DNA of 64,000 nucleotides, taken from contig JAFGDE010000008.1 of the NCBI GenBank assembly GCA_016932255.1, positions 62,001 through 126,000 on the forward strand, in the 5' to 3' direction. Source of the stretch: Candidatus Saganbacteria bacterium (lineage in GTDB: Bacteria; Margulisbacteria; WOR-1; O2-12-FULL-45-9). A program made the translations under genes and the position numbers. The notes below the pieces were generated by a model, which searched no databases, was not told the origin of the DNA, and saw only the letters and a program-made list of their open reading frames with translations. Below are positions 35,601 to 43,743 of this stretch, one piece after another. Each line of letters begins with the position of its first letter. Positions within the stretch are counted from its first letter, which is position 1.

Positions 35601-35638
35601 GCGCTTATAATGAGATCTGTCCGGCGGCAGCGGTTTGA
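32621..35638 (+). CDS. UvrD/Rep-family helicase fused to Fe-S PD-(D/E)XK nuclease
   Basis: A ~1,005-aa protein. Superfamily 1A helicase motifs run in order: AGAGTGKTT (I), LTFTDKAAEEM (Ia), VDEFQDTN (II), DDDQSIYKFRGA (III), KNYRSSQ (IV), VMTVHKAKGLEF (V) and YVGMTRAKEAL (VI). The C-terminal ~270 residues are a RecB/Cas4-like nuclease with YITDFKTS and QLNLYA. Four cysteines (LLCPLKYKY, CSYCAYNEIC) should hold a [4Fe-4S] cluster, as in AddB and AdnB. It likely processes DNA ends for repair. A ~110-nt palindromic insertion at 33662-33770 lies in frame between motif IV and LVRAN, in a normally variable loop. Confidence 0.9.
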   Translation: MPAIKTHADVKDILKGLNPEQIKAVTHGQGPMLAIAGAGTGKTTVIIRRIAYLIATKKAKPGEILALTFTDKAAEEMEARVDKLVPYGYIDVSLATFHAFGDRVLRDHCLELGLDPDYRVMSRPEQLVFFREHLFDLPLKYYKTLSDPTKHLDALINVISRAQDENISPEAFLKWAKKLKVAGSQESVAREEKRRYLEIAAVYQKYQQLKAEKGFIDFGDQVSLALKLFRERPAVLKEFQQRYKYILVDEFQDTNLAQFELLKLLAGKKANLTVVGDDDQSIYKFRGAAISNILGFKKVYKKTKTIVLTKNYRSSQIILDTAHRLIKHNDPDRLEVRAGIDKRLVSCVEPATEPRCGNRGRRRGSTGRGREEPTRSAAGGTRPQHLHFDRLSSEADWVAQTIKSKHEKGYKYSDFAILVRANADAEIFRQSLNMQNIPHQFFGGAGLYQYPEVQLALSFLKSVGDLADSPALFQLSVSPVYQLDPLDLQKMNTFAQRRNLTLHHVFSHLEDKTEDFSVLSDLKKKSRSTVRRIMDDIEHYLAFAREKTTGEVLHRFLKRSGYLEKLMKDESEENDRRLQNLARFFDILHQFKSVAELDRVSEFIKYINVMRQAGDNPESVAFDPDLDAVQVMTVHKAKGLEFREVFLVSLVAEKFPSRRRKDPIELPPGLIKEELPSGDFHLQEERRLFYVGMTRAKEALYLTSSADLGGKRQRKVSQFVLEALDTLKADISMIKRSAKEQIELFAPIEVILPAAKKIRSGEPIYLSASQIEDYLLCPLKYKYVSVLRVPLLPNHQIIYGVAMHQAAQALSSARKNKKKFTEKQLIETLLRNWSSEGFISREHEEQRLSQAKKALKRFFRDEQRSKRRIKYVEEEFSVPKGDIIVRGRWDRVEELGGKTYITDFKTSEIREQEDADKRAKESKQLNLYAAVWQEKFKDLPYRVELYFMDSGLVGSVEKDQADVLKTWQMVKDVAQGIRSGKFTAKPNYRSCSYCAYNEICPAAAV
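33161..33190. repeat. GTAGCTGGAAGCCAGGAATCAG-type degenerate repeat inside the helicase gene
   Basis: A short array of AGCTGGA/AGCCAGGA/AGTAGCCAGA words encodes VAGSQESVARE in frame. It resembles the other degenerate arrays but is a separate word family. Confidence 0.45.
33662..33770. repeat. Paired palindromic insertion inside the helicase gene
   Basis: Element A (33662-33717): GTGGAACC-GCGAC pairs with GTCGC-GGTTCCAC and encloses CCCCGAT/ATCGGGG. Element B (33723-33770): GCGGACGGG pairs with CCCGTCCGC. Together they encode a Gly/Arg/Pro-rich stretch (CGNRGRRRGSTGRGREE) unlike helicase sequence. Confidence 0.75.
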
Positions 35639-35670
35639 TAGTAGGCTGTAGTCCGTAGGCTATAGTCAGG
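35639..35670. repeat. GTAGGCTGTAGTC repeat between convergent genes
   Basis: GTAGGCTGTAGTCCGTAGGCTATAGTC lies between the helicase gene and rmuC, which converge. It is another member of the short-word repeats. Confidence 0.5.
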
Positions 35671-35675
35671 AGGGG

Positions 35676-36737
35676 CTATTCTGATAGTTGTGGGGTTGGG
35701 TGTGTTTCCCCTATAGTTTCAAGTTTATCCCCAAACTTAATGAATCGTTTTTCAGTGTCTTCATATTTTGAAGAAGAATCTTTTAAGTGTTTGCCAAGCA
35801 CAGTGAAGTCATTCATGGCTCGTTCAAAGTCACCATTTAATCGTTTAAGACTATTCATGATTTCTTGCGCTTGTTTTTCAATTCTCATGCCATTTAAGCC
35901 AAGTAGGATTGTTTGCAGATAACCATAAAAAGAATTTGGAGAAACAGGGATTACACGATTGTCTATGGCATATTTGAAAACACCTTTGCCATCATCTAGA
36001 TCTTCGTCCTTAATTATTACTTCGTAATAAACATTTTCCGCCATGATGTACATTAAAGCAAAATCAAGTGTTCCTTCGTCTGGGAGAATGTATTTTCGCT
36101 TTATATCGTCTATGTGCTTTTTCACGTCGCGCACGAACTGTTTTTTAGCGGCAATTCGAGCAGCATCATCCTTGGCCTCAATGACTCTTTTGAAGTTCTC
36201 TAGCGGAAATTTTGAGTCGATTGGGACCATTGCTTCCTTAAGTGTAATGACGGCATCGACCTTTTCGCCACTTTTAAAACGATATTGTTCTTGATAATTT
36301 GAGGGAGGGAGGACTTGTTTTAATAAATCACTAAGAAAAAGTTCCCCTAATCCCCCGCGCATTTTTGGGGCTCTGAGTATTTCTTGCAGCGAAGCGATAT
36401 CCTTGGCCACTTCGTTGACCTGTTTGGTCGATTCCTGTACCTCGCCCAAACGGCCGTAAACGTCCTTGATCGCCTTGGCGGCATTATCCAAACGGGAATT
36501 CGTGTTCTTGTCCAGGTTCTGGATTATATTTGTGAAGTCAGCGTTGACCTTTTGCAGTATATTCTGGTTGTCCGAATAAAGACGGGTGATCGAGCCGCGG
36601 ATCTCTTCCATCTGTTTCTGGATCAGGTCAACAGCCTGGTCCTTTTGGCCGCCGGCGGGCTGCTGGCTGAACTTCAGGACAAGAAAAGCGACAGCCGCCA
36701 GGGTGGCGACGGAAATAATAATAGCGAGCAATTCCAT
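35676..36737 (-). CDS. rmuC: RmuC-like DNA recombination protein
   Basis: A 353-aa protein with an N-terminal membrane anchor (residues 2-20), a long coiled coil (~30-115) and a restriction-endonuclease-like core with GGLGELFLSDLLKQVLP, KVDAVITL and PIDSKFPLENF. RmuC limits sequence inversions in E. coli; its biochemical activity is unsettled. The distal two thirds (35676 to ~36360) are clearly more A/T-rich and use different codons than the first third, so the gene may be a recombinant mosaic. The -10 TATAAT is 7 nt before the ATG (leaderless). Confidence 0.9.
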   Translation of the reverse strand: MELLAIIISVATLAAVAFLVLKFSQQPAGGQKDQAVDLIQKQMEEIRGSITRLYSDNQNILQKVNADFTNIIQNLDKNTNSRLDNAAKAIKDVYGRLGEVQESTKQVNEVAKDIASLQEILRAPKMRGGLGELFLSDLLKQVLPPSNYQEQYRFKSGEKVDAVITLKEAMVPIDSKFPLENFKRVIEAKDDAARIAAKKQFVRDVKKHIDDIKRKYILPDEGTLDFALMYIMAENVYYEVIIKDEDLDDGKGVFKYAIDNRVIPVSPNSFYGYLQTILLGLNGMRIEKQAQEIMNSLKRLNGDFERAMNDFTVLGKHLKDSSSKYEDTEKRFIKFGDKLETIGETHPTPQLSE

Positions 36738-36744
36738 AAGGGTT

Positions 36745-36753
36745 ATTATATCA
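36745..36753 (-). promoter_or_regulatory. Extended -10 of rmuC, leaderless
   Basis: Minus-strand TGATATAAT ends 7 nt before the ATG at 36737. The sequence TTTGATATAATAA is nearly identical to that before the gene starting at 46770. Confidence 0.6.
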
Positions 36754-36760
36754 AATCAGC

Positions 36761-36789
36761 TTGACTTATTCTATGGATTTGGGTAGGCT
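36761..36789 (+). promoter_or_regulatory. Possible promoter of the 36815 gene
   Basis: TTGACT (36761-36766), a 17-bp spacer and TAGGCT (36784-36789) precede the ATG at 36815. The -10 is weak. Confidence 0.35.
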
Positions 36790-36814
36790 TGAATAACCTG
36801 ATCCGGGGCTTTCC

Positions 36815-37714
36815 ATGAGAAAAATCATACTATTTTTATTGAGCATAACTCTGTTCGCCTCTCTGACATTTGCCCAAGCCTCTTCTTATGATAAACAGGC
36901 TGCGGCTCTCAAAGAACAGATCGCCAAGATCCGCAATGAGATCACCCGGCTCAAGGCCAAGCAAATAACGATCGCCTCAAAAGCCAGGCAGGCCAAGATC
37001 ATTGAATTGATCGAGGGCCATGAGGCCAGGGTTGAAAGACTGGTCAAAGAGCTTGGTGATATCGAAAGGGCCAGGTTGCAGCAGGTGCGGGAAGCGGAGC
37101 AGCAGCCGTCAACGCCGGCGCCGGCGGCGGCAGAGGAGCCGGCTGAAGAAGAGCTGAGCGCGGAAGAAACGGTTGTTGAAGAGCCGCTGCCGCCAACCAG
37201 TGCCGAGGTCATCGCGCCTCTGCCGGAGCAAGGTGAATATCTGCCGGCAGCGGCAGTACCGGTAAGCCAGCAGCACCGGCTGAACTTTGAGATCGGCAGC
37301 CTGGCAGGTATTTACGCTAATTCAACCGGCATCCTGGGCGAAGTCAGGTTCCCGATGCGTTTTGTCTTGGGCCCGGCCACCAGCTCTTTTCGGTTTTGCG
37401 GCGGCCTGGTCCAGAGCGCGGACATGACCAGGCGGTTCGCGCCTGCCATGGTCGATATAATACTGAACTTCCCGGCCGGTTATTTTTCCGGAGTGGAGAA
37501 CTATCTCGGCGGCGGACTTAACTATGTGGTCAGGATGACCGGCCAGACCGCCGGCACGGTCGGCGGCCAGTGTTTCTACGGCATCGAAAGCTCCGGCTTT
37601 GGCGGCAAGCTGTTCGGCGAGATCGGTTTCGGCATCCTGCGCAGCGGCTTCAGCCCGTCGCACAAGGGCACGACAATGCTGTTCGGCTATCGCAGGGACT
37701 GGGCCCTTTTTTAG
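36815..37714 (+). CDS. Secreted protein: coiled coil, Pro/Glu linker, barrel-like C-terminus (paralogue A)
   Basis: A 299-aa protein with signal peptide (MRKIILFLLSITLFASLTFAQ), a charged coiled coil (~24-95), a Pro/Ala/Glu-rich linker and a Gly-rich C-terminal domain with alternating hydrophobics. It shares with the next gene the block VENYLGGGLNYV...GGQCFYGIESSGFGGK...ILRSG. The domain is probably an outer-membrane beta-barrel or beta-sandwich, and the coiled coil may span the periplasm. No named family is recognised. Confidence 0.65.
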   Translation: MRKIILFLLSITLFASLTFAQASSYDKQAAALKEQIAKIRNEITRLKAKQITIASKARQAKIIELIEGHEARVERLVKELGDIERARLQQVREAEQQPSTPAPAAAEEPAEEELSAEETVVEEPLPPTSAEVIAPLPEQGEYLPAAAVPVSQQHRLNFEIGSLAGIYANSTGILGEVRFPMRFVLGPATSSFRFCGGLVQSADMTRRFAPAMVDIILNFPAGYFSGVENYLGGGLNYVVRMTGQTAGTVGGQCFYGIESSGFGGKLFGEIGFGILRSGFSPSHKGTTMLFGYRRDWALF

Positions 37715-37736
37715 TTGATAATAAGTGATAATTTCC

Positions 37737-37764
37737 TTGACAATCAAAGCTTGTTTGTTATAAT
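37737..37764 (+). promoter_or_regulatory. Strong promoter of paralogue B
   Basis: TTGACA (37737-37742), 16-bp spacer, TATAAT (37759-37764): both hexamers are perfect. The leader has a small CTCGA/TCGAG hairpin (37789-37803) just before AGGAGGTG. Confidence 0.8.
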
Positions 37765-37815
37765 CCGCACATAATGACCCTCGATAAACTCGAGGTGAAA
37801 AGGAGGTGAAACGAA

Positions 37816-38661
37816 TTGAAAAAAGCAATCGCACTTTTTACTGTTATCGCTTTCGCAGTGGCTCTCGCGGGTATGGCTTCCGCCCAGATGGACAACCGGA
37901 CACCGGCTGAAAAGCTGGCTTCCGGTCAACAGTACTTGAAGACTCTTGATGCCAAGATCATCAAGTATCGCAAGCTGGGCAACGCGGCCGTGGTCAAGAA
38001 ACTGCAGGCCGACAAGAAGTCCACTATTGCGCGCATGAAAACGTGGAAGGCGCAGATGGAGGCCCAAGAGGCAGCTCCGCCGCCGCCACCGCCAGCTCCG
38101 CGGCCAGTTGCTCCGGCCCCGCCGCCACCAGCCCGTCCTGCGGCACGACCTGCCGCTCCGGCTCCGGCTGGCTTATTCGGTATGGGCTTGAACACTGACT
38201 TTACCGTCGGTTATATCGCCGGTAACGGAGTTATGTTCGCCAGAGGCGACCTGGTCTTGGGCGACGCCTTAGGGATCGGGCCAATGCTGGGCATGTCCGA
38301 GGATTCAGTCCAGTGGAAGCTCGGCTTGGGCGCGGCAATGGGCAAGGATATCAACGACAACGAGAAGAAAGCTCTTCCGTTGATGATCGATGGTGTTCTG
38401 AACATCCCGGCCGACGTCATGGGCGGTGTTGAGTCATACATCGGAGGCGGCGTTAACTATGTCCTTTATGGCAGCGAGAAGCTGGGTGGTTCTTACGGCG
38501 GCCAGGTCTATTATGGCGTTGCCGGGGATATCGGTCTTGGCGGCAAATCATACGCCGAGCTCGCGTATACCATCATCCGCTCGGGCGCGGACGCCGGTCA
38601 CACGGTGCCGTATTCCATGAAGGGTATTGGCGTCAACTTCGGGACTCAGATCGTATTATAA
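37816..38661 (+). CDS. Secreted protein: coiled coil, Pro-rich linker, barrel-like C-terminus (paralogue B)
   Basis: A 281-aa protein starting at TTG, supported by a perfect AGGAGGTG 7 nt upstream and a consensus promoter. The signal peptide ends ...GMASAQ, then a short helical region, a PPPPPPAPRP-type linker (~90-120) and a Gly-rich beta-domain with GVESYIGGGVNYVLYG. It is a tandem paralogue of the 36815 gene. Promoter strength and perfect Shine-Dalgarno suggest an abundant envelope protein. Function is unknown. Confidence 0.7.
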   Translation: MKKAIALFTVIAFAVALAGMASAQMDNRTPAEKLASGQQYLKTLDAKIIKYRKLGNAAVVKKLQADKKSTIARMKTWKAQMEAQEAAPPPPPPAPRPVAPAPPPPARPAARPAAPAPAGLFGMGLNTDFTVGYIAGNGVMFARGDLVLGDALGIGPMLGMSEDSVQWKLGLGAAMGKDINDNEKKALPLMIDGVLNIPADVMGGVESYIGGGVNYVLYGSEKLGGSYGGQVYYGVAGDIGLGGKSYAELAYTIIRSGADAGHTVPYSMKGIGVNFGTQIVL

Positions 38662-38663
38662 GC

Positions 38664-38730
38664 AGAAGGGCCCTTGCCTTTTTTAAAGAGAACAAGGATA
38701 CTTTAAGAAGGGGACGGGGCCCTTTCTGTT
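38664..38730 (+). terminator. Terminator-like hairpin after paralogue B
   Basis: AGAAGGGCCC (38664-38673) pairs with GGGCCCTTTCT (38717-38727) across a ~43-nt loop and is followed by TGTTTC. The large loop lowers confidence. Confidence 0.45.
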
Positions 38731-38733
38731 TCT

Positions 38734-38814
38734 AGAGAATCGAAAATCGACAATCGTAAATAGATAATCGGAGCATTCCTATTCTCGATTCTCGATTATC
38801 GACTATCGACTCTC
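38734..38814. repeat. GAGAATCGAAAATCGACAATCG inverted array between convergent genes
   Basis: The left half repeats AATCGA words and the right half repeats TCGATT words (GATTCTCGATTATCGACTATCGACTCTC). They form a long imperfect hairpin between the convergent 37816 gene and mtaB. Confidence 0.75.
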
Positions 38815-39995
38815 ATTCCTACACACTCGCCAGCTTCTGCCTGATTGACCTTGACCCTGATCAGTTGTCCAATATCCGAACTTTTCCCTTTATACCTGAC
38901 CTTAATAAAGTTGTCCGTCAACCCGACATTCTTCTGTTCAACTAGGATAGCTAACTCCTGGCCCAGGAACTTAGAAGCGAACTTTTGTCTTAACTGGCGA
39001 TCAAGGGCCAGTAGTTCGTTCTTTCTTGCCTTGATCGTCTTCGGATCAACTTGTCCCTTCATTGCAGCTGCTGGAGTGCCCGGCCTTTTTGAGTAGGGGA
39101 AAACGTGCAAGCGGCTAAGACCAGCCTCTTTTATGATCTTAAAAGTATTGCGAAAAGCGGTCTCTGTTTCGCCAGGCAGACCGGCGATCACATCCGTTGA
39201 GATGCCGCAGTCCGGAACGAGCCGTCTGATCAGCCCGATTAAAAGCAAATATTCCTCTGCGGTGTAGCGGCGCTTCATCCGCCGCAGCAGGCCGTTGTCG
39301 CCGGTTTGCAGCGGCACGTGAAAATAATGGCAGGCTTTGGGCTCGCGAGCCACGGTCTTGATCAGCTTTTCCGTCAGGTACATTGGTTCGATCGAGGAGA
39401 GGCGCAATCTTATTAGTTTCTTGAGGGACGTGAGGCGAGGGACGAGGGACCCCAGATCGTGTTGGTAAGCGCCCAGATTGATCCCTGTCAGGACGATCTC
39501 CCTGGCCCCGGCGTCAAGTAGAACTTTGGCTTCATTGATCACCTGTTCCTGCGGCCTGCTTTTGACCGGGCCGCGGGCGTAAGGCACGATGCAGTAGGCG
39601 CAGAAATTGTTGCAGCCGTCCTCGATCATTAGATTTTCTCTGATCTTAGGTTCTGGATTCTGGGTGCTAGGTTCTAGGGAGGGAGAGGGGATGGGTTTGA
39701 TTCTGGGAGAAAGTTCAGCCAATTCATTCGGGCAGAGGCGGGCATAACAACCCGTAACGATTATCTCGGCTTTTGGATTCCGGCGCAGGGCCGTTCTGAT
39801 CATCTGTCTGGACCGTCTGTCCGCGTCGCTTGTTACCGTGCAGGTGTTGATGACGTATACGTCTGCTTTGTCAGAGAAAGTCGTTAGTTGTAAGTTGTTA
39901 GTCGTAAGTTGCGCTATTAGCTGAGAGGTTTGGTATTGGTTGGCCCGACAGCCGACAGTATAATAAGCGATCTTGCGTTTACTGTTCGAGCTCAT
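38796..39995 (-). CDS. mtaB: tRNA t6A37 methylthiotransferase MtaB
   Basis: A 399-aa radical-SAM enzyme that adds a methylthio group to t6A37 of tRNAs. The N-terminal MTTase domain has GCRANQYQT and VINTCTVTSDADRRSRQ; the radical-SAM cluster is CNNFCAYC, and a TRAM-like domain ends the protein. Three repeat-family stretches are in frame: LTTNNLQLTT (39881-39912), PSTQNPEPKI (39647-39690) and VPRLTSLKK (39423-39453), all in loops or inter-domain linkers. It is the last gene of the heat-shock operon and overlaps rsmE by 17 nt. Confidence 0.92.
   Translation of the reverse strand: MSSNSKRKIAYYTVGCRANQYQTSQLIAQLTTNNLQLTTFSDKADVYVINTCTVTSDADRRSRQMIRTALRRNPKAEIIVTGCYARLCPNELAELSPRIKPIPSPSLEPSTQNPEPKIRENLMIEDGCNNFCAYCIVPYARGPVKSRPQEQVINEAKVLLDAGAREIVLTGINLGAYQHDLGSLVPRLTSLKKLIRLRLSSIEPMYLTEKLIKTVAREPKACHYFHVPLQTGDNGLLRRMKRRYTAEEYLLLIGLIRRLVPDCGISTDVIAGLPGETETAFRNTFKIIKEAGLSRLHVFPYSKRPGTPAAAMKGQVDPKTIKARKNELLALDRQLRQKFASKFLGQELAILVEQKNVGLTDNFIKVRYKGKSSDIGQLIRVKVNQAEAGECVGMRVDSR
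39423..39453. repeat. GAGGGACG-type repeat inside mtaB
   Basis: GAGGGACGTGAGGCGAGGGACGAGGGACC repeats a 7-nt word seen also in ileS and in intergenic arrays near 60.8 and 62.3 kb. Confidence 0.75.
39647..39690. repeat. GGTTCT-type repeat inside mtaB
   Basis: AGGTTCTGGATTCTGGG-TGCTAGGTTCTAGGG sits in the linker between the MTTase and radical-SAM domains and encodes LEPSTQNPEPK. Confidence 0.75.
39881..39912. repeat. TTAGTTGTAAGTTG-type repeat inside mtaB
   Basis: GTTAGTTGTAAGTTGTTAGTCGTAAGTTG (period ~10) encodes QLTTNNLQLTT in the N-terminal domain. Confidence 0.75.
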
Positions 39996-40740
39996 AGCTG
40001 ATCATGGACAGGATGGCTAAACCGGCAGTCTCGGTCCTGAGGATGCGCTGTCCCAGGCTGATCGGCGTGAACCCGTTCTTTTTGGCCTGGTCGACTTCAG
40101 CTTGCGAGAAACCGCCTTCCGGGCCGATGATGACCATGATGGAGGGGTTTTTGGGTTCTGGGTTCTGGGTATTGGGTTCTAGGTTCTGGGCCTGCCTGCC
40201 GGTCAGGCAGGTTCTAGGTCCTAGGATTTTTTTAAGAGTAAGTTCCTTCTCTAATTCCCAGGGGATGAGGCAGAGATCAAAGTCTTTTGATATTGTGAGA
40301 ACGCCCTCGAACTTGGTCAGCGGATCGATCTGCGGCACGGTGGCCCGGCCGGACTGCTCGGCTGCCTCTTTGGCGATCTTGTGCCAGCGGTCAAGCTTCT
40401 CCCCCTTAGCCACGGTCCGCTCGGAAAGCACCGGGATGATACGGGCTGCGCCCAGTTCAGTGCATTTCTGGACAATTAAGTCCATCTTCCTGCCTTTGGG
40501 CAGACATTGGGCGATAGTTATTTGGGTTCTAGGTTCTGGGTTCTGGGCCCTGGACCCGGTGATCTCACAAGTAACTTTATCTTTGCTCATCGAAGATATC
40601 TTTGCCTGATAGGCCGTTCCGCTGCCGTCGAGCAGCTTAAGCTCAGCGCCGGGCTTTAAGCGCAGCACATGGATGATCTGATGCGCGTCTGAGCCGGTTA
40701 TTTCCGGTATTTGTTCCTTGCTGACAAAGAACCTATGCAT
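39979..40740 (-). CDS. rsmE: 16S rRNA m3U1498 methyltransferase RsmE
   Basis: A SPOUT-class methyltransferase acting on U1498 of 16S rRNA. Conserved segments are [34 protein letters not shown] and [16 protein letters not shown] (knot). ATG 40740 ([13 protein letters not shown]) is preferred to the track start at 40812. It overlaps the dnaJ stop by 8 nt. Two repeat-family insertions are in frame, QNPEPRTQ (40522-40555) and a longer one at 40152-40225 just before the SPOUT core. Confidence 0.93.
   Translation of the reverse strand: MHRFFVSKEQIPEITGSDAHQIIHVLRLKPGAELKLLDGSGTAYQAKISSMSKDKVTCEITGSRAQNPEPRTQITIAQCLPKGRKMDLIVQKCTELGAARIIPVLSERTVAKGEKLDRWHKIAKEAAEQSGRATVPQIDPLTKFEGVLTISKDFDLCLIPWELEKELTLKKILGPRTCLTGRQAQNLEPNTQNPEPKNPSIMVIIGPEGGFSQAEVDQAKKNGFTPISLGQRILRTETAGLAILSMISYELEQ
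40152..40225. repeat. GGTTCT array with nested CCTGCCTG palindrome inside rsmE
   Basis: GGTTCTGGGTTCTGGGTATTGGG... is interrupted by CCTGCCTGCCGGTCAGGCAGG, a palindrome embedded in the array, after which GGTTCTAGGTCCTAGG resumes. The palindrome appears to have inserted into an existing array. Confidence 0.8.
40522..40555. repeat. GGTTCT-type repeat inside rsmE (second copy)
   Basis: GGGTTCTAGGTTCTGGGTTCTGGGCCCTGG encodes [10 protein letters not shown] at the junction between the N-terminal PUA-like domain and the SPOUT domain. Confidence 0.75.
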
Positions 40741-41809
40741 TTTTGTATTGCTTGAGCAGATCGGCCTGTTTTTTCGAGAGTTTAGTCGGTATCTCGACCT
40801 CGACCAGGACAAAGAGATTGCCGCGGTCGCGGCTGCCCAGGTGCGGCATGCCTTTGCCTTTAAGACGGAATTTGGTGTTAGGCTGGGTGCCGGCGGGTAT
40901 CTTCAGGGTGGTTGCCCCGTCAAGGGTAGGGACTTGGATCTCATCGCCCAGGACCGCCTGGATGAATGAGATCTTGGTCCGGAAGTAGATGTGTTCGCCT
41001 TCGCGATTAAAGAACGGGTGCGGATCGACCTGGATAAAGATGTAAAGATCGCCAGGCGGCGCGCCGATGCCGCCCGCATCCCCTGCGCCGGCCACGCGGA
41101 CGCGAAAACCTGAGTCAATGCCGGCCGGTATCTTTGCCTTGATGGTATGCTTTTTCTTTTGCCGGCCCTCGCCCTGGCAGGCAGGGCAGGGGTTTTCGAT
41201 AATCTGTCCGCTGCCGCGGCAGGCGGAGCAGGGCATTACCCTGGTAAAACTGCCGAGTATTGTGCGCTGGCTCTGTTTGACCTGGCCTGTGCCGTTGCAT
41301 GTTTCGCAGCGTTTTGGCTTGGTCCCTGGTTTTGCTCCAGAGCCGCCGCAGGTCTCGCAGCCGACAAAGTGGACCAGCAAGATCTCTTTTTCAATGCCTT
41401 TGGCCGCGTCTTGCAGGCTGATCCTCAGATCATATCTCAAGTCCGCGCCGCGCTGCGGCCCGGCCTGGCGGCCGCGCGATCCACCGAAGAACATGTCAAA
41501 GATGTCGCCGAACTCGCCGAAGTTCTCAAAGCCGCGGAACCCTCCGCCGCCGAAATCAAAGCCCTCAAACCCGGCGCCGCTGGGCCCGCCGGCGCTGCCG
41601 TAATAATCATACTGGGAGCGCTTGTTGGGGTCGGAGAGGACCTGGTAGGCTTCGTTGATCTCCTTGAACTTGTCCTCAGCGCCGGCATCCTTGTTAACAT
41701 CAGGATGATACTGGCGGGCAAGTTTCCGGTATGCGCGCTTGATCTGATCCGCCGAGGCGCTCTTGTTCACACCCAGCGTTTCGTAATAATCTCGCTTGCC
41801 CTTGGGCAT
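40733..41809 (-). CDS. dnaJ: DnaJ co-chaperone
   Basis: A 358-aa type I J-protein. The J domain has YHPDVNKD (HPD), followed by a Gly/Phe-rich region, then four zinc-binding CxxCxGxG modules ([32 protein letters not shown]) and the substrate-binding C-terminal domains. It stimulates DnaK ATPase. Its ATG directly abuts the dnaK stop (TAAATG). Confidence 0.97.
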   Translation of the reverse strand: MPKGKRDYYETLGVNKSASADQIKRAYRKLARQYHPDVNKDAGAEDKFKEINEAYQVLSDPNKRSQYDYYGSAGGPSGAGFEGFDFGGGGFRGFENFGEFGDIFDMFFGGSRGRQAGPQRGADLRYDLRISLQDAAKGIEKEILLVHFVGCETCGGSGAKPGTKPKRCETCNGTGQVKQSQRTILGSFTRVMPCSACRGSGQIIENPCPACQGEGRQKKKHTIKAKIPAGIDSGFRVRVAGAGDAGGIGAPPGDLYIFIQVDPHPFFNREGEHIYFRTKISFIQAVLGDEIQVPTLDGATTLKIPAGTQPNTKFRLKGKGMPHLGSRDRGNLFVLVEVEIPTKLSKKQADLLKQYKNA

Positions 41810-43705
41810 TTATTTCTTCTCGTCCTTGACCTCTTCAGCGTCAACGGTCTTGTCGTCGCCGCCCTGGGCCGTGCCCTGCTGTTGCTGCTGTTCTGGACCG
41901 CCCGCGGCCTGATAGATCTTGGATGATATGGCGTAGACCTCTTTCTGCAAAGCTTCGCTGGCCTGTTTGATCTTGTCGGAATCAGTGCCTTCAAGCGCTT
42001 GCCTGACCTCGGCAATAGACTTCTGGACCTTATCCTTATCCGCCTGGTCGATCTTGTCGCCCGCGTCCTTGATGGTCTTTTCCGCGGTGTAGGCCAGGCC
42101 GTCGGCCTGGTTCCTGATCTCGGCTGATTCCTTGCGCTTTTTATCTTCAGCCGAATGGGCTTCGGCCTCTTTCTGCATCTTATCGATCTCTTCTTTGGAC
42201 AGGCCGGAAGAAGCGGTGATGGTTATCTTCTGCTCCTTGTTAGTGCCTTTGTCCCTGGCCTTAACGTGCAGGATGCCATTGGCGTCGATATCAAAGGTGA
42301 CCTCGATCTGCGGGATACCTCTGGTCGCCGGCGGAATACCGTCGAGGTGGAACCGGCCCAGGGTCCGGTTATCAGCGGCCATGGGCCGCTCGCCCTGCAG
42401 CACATGCACTTCGACCGAGGGCTGTCCGTCCGCCGCGGTGGAAAAGACCTGGCTTTTGGTTGTTGGAATGGTCGTGTTCCTTTCGATCAGCGGGGTCATC
42501 ACGCTGCCCAGGGTCTCAATGCCCAGCGTCAGCGGCGTGACATCGAGCAGGACCATTTCCTTGACCTCACCGGCCAGGACGCCGCCCTGGATGGCTGCGC
42601 CGATGGCCACGACCTCGTCAGGGTTAACGCCTTTGTGCGGCTCCTTGCCGAAAAAGTTCTTGACAGTTTCCTGGACCTTGGGCATGCGGGTCTGACCGCC
42701 GACCAGGATGACCTCATCGATCTGCTTATTATCTACGCCCGCGTCCTTCATGGCCTGTTTGCAGGGGCCCAGCGTTCGCTCGACCAGGTCGGCGGTCAGC
42801 TGTTCCAGTTTGGCCCGCGTCAGCTTCATGACCAGATGTTTTGGGCCGTTCTGGTCGGCTGTGATAAAGGGCAGGTTGATCTCAGTTTCGGTTACGGTCG
42901 AGAGCTCGCATTTGGCCTTTTCCGAGGCCTCTTTGAGCCGCTGCATGGCCATGCGGTCCTTGGCCAGGTCAACGCCCTGGTCCTTTTTGAACTCCTCGGC
43001 CAGCCAGTGGATGATCTTCTGGTCGAAATCATCGCCGCCCAGGTGAGTGTCGCCGTTGGTCGCCAGGACCTCGATCGAGTTCTCCATGATATCAAGTATA
43101 GAGATATCAAAAGTTCCGCCGCCCAGGTCAAAGACAGCCACTTTTTCTTCTTTTTTCTTGCCCAGGCCGTAGGCCAGGGAAGCGGCGGTCGGCTCGTTAA
43201 TGATGCGCACGACTTCGAGTCCTGCAATGGTGCCCGCGTCCTTGGTCGCCTGGCGCTGGGAGTCATTGAAATAAGCCGGCACGGTGATAACGGCTTTCTT
43301 GACGCTTTCGCCCAGATAGTCCTCAGCCGCCTGCTTCATTTTCTGCAGGACCATGGCTGAGATCTCCGGCGGCGAATATGACTTATCACCGATCTGGATC
43401 TTGGCCTCGCCCTTGCCGCCCTCACTCACCTGAAAGGGCACATACTTCAATTCCTGCTGGACTTCCTTGAACAGCCGGCCGATGAAGCGCTTGGCCGAGA
43501 AAACAGTATTTGTTGGATTGGTCACGGCCTGTCTCTTGGCTACGGTCCCAACGGAGCGTGAGCCGTCCTTTAAGAAAGATACGACCGACGGGGTCGTGCG
43601 GCCGCCTTCCGGGTTGGGTATAACGGTCGGCTCGCCTCCCATCATCACCGCGACACAGCTGTTAGTGGTACCTAGATCGATCCCGATTATTTTTTCTTGA
43701 GCCAT
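41810..43705 (-). CDS. dnaK: DnaK (Hsp70) chaperone
   Basis: A 631-aa Hsp70. The ATPase domain begins [16 protein letters not shown] and includes [14 protein letters not shown] and [14 protein letters not shown]. The linker [15 protein letters not shown] and the substrate-binding domain follow, with a Gln/Gly-rich tail ending in an acidic [14 protein letters not shown] precedes the ATG. Between grpE and dnaK lies a large repeat array that could tune operon read-through. Confidence 0.98.
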   Translation of the reverse strand: MAQEKIIGIDLGTTNSCVAVMMGGEPTVIPNPEGGRTTPSVVSFLKDGSRSVGTVAKRQAVTNPTNTVFSAKRFIGRLFKEVQQELKYVPFQVSEGGKGEAKIQIGDKSYSPPEISAMVLQKMKQAAEDYLGESVKKAVITVPAYFNDSQRQATKDAGTIAGLEVVRIINEPTAASLAYGLGKKKEEKVAVFDLGGGTFDISILDIMENSIEVLATNGDTHLGGDDFDQKIIHWLAEEFKKDQGVDLAKDRMAMQRLKEASEKAKCELSTVTETEINLPFITADQNGPKHLVMKLTRAKLEQLTADLVERTLGPCKQAMKDAGVDNKQIDEVILVGGQTRMPKVQETVKNFFGKEPHKGVNPDEVVAIGAAIQGGVLAGEVKEMVLLDVTPLTLGIETLGSVMTPLIERNTTIPTTKSQVFSTAADGQPSVEVHVLQGERPMAADNRTLGRFHLDGIPPATRGIPQIEVTFDIDANGILHVKARDKGTNKEQKITITASSGLSKEEIDKMQKEAEAHSAEDKKRKESAEIRNQADGLAYTAEKTIKDAGDKIDQADKDKVQKSIAEVRQALEGTDSDKIKQASEALQKEVYAISSKIYQAAGGPEQQQQQGTAQGGDDKTVDAEEVKDEKK

Positions 43706-43743
43706 TTTCTTACCTCCCGTGAATATTTATCTGTATTCTGCCT

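Noticed and set aside
42155-43360. 401-aa plus-strand ORF over dnaK
   Set aside because: It is the antisense shadow of a GC-rich conserved gene; dnaK on the minus strand is unambiguous.
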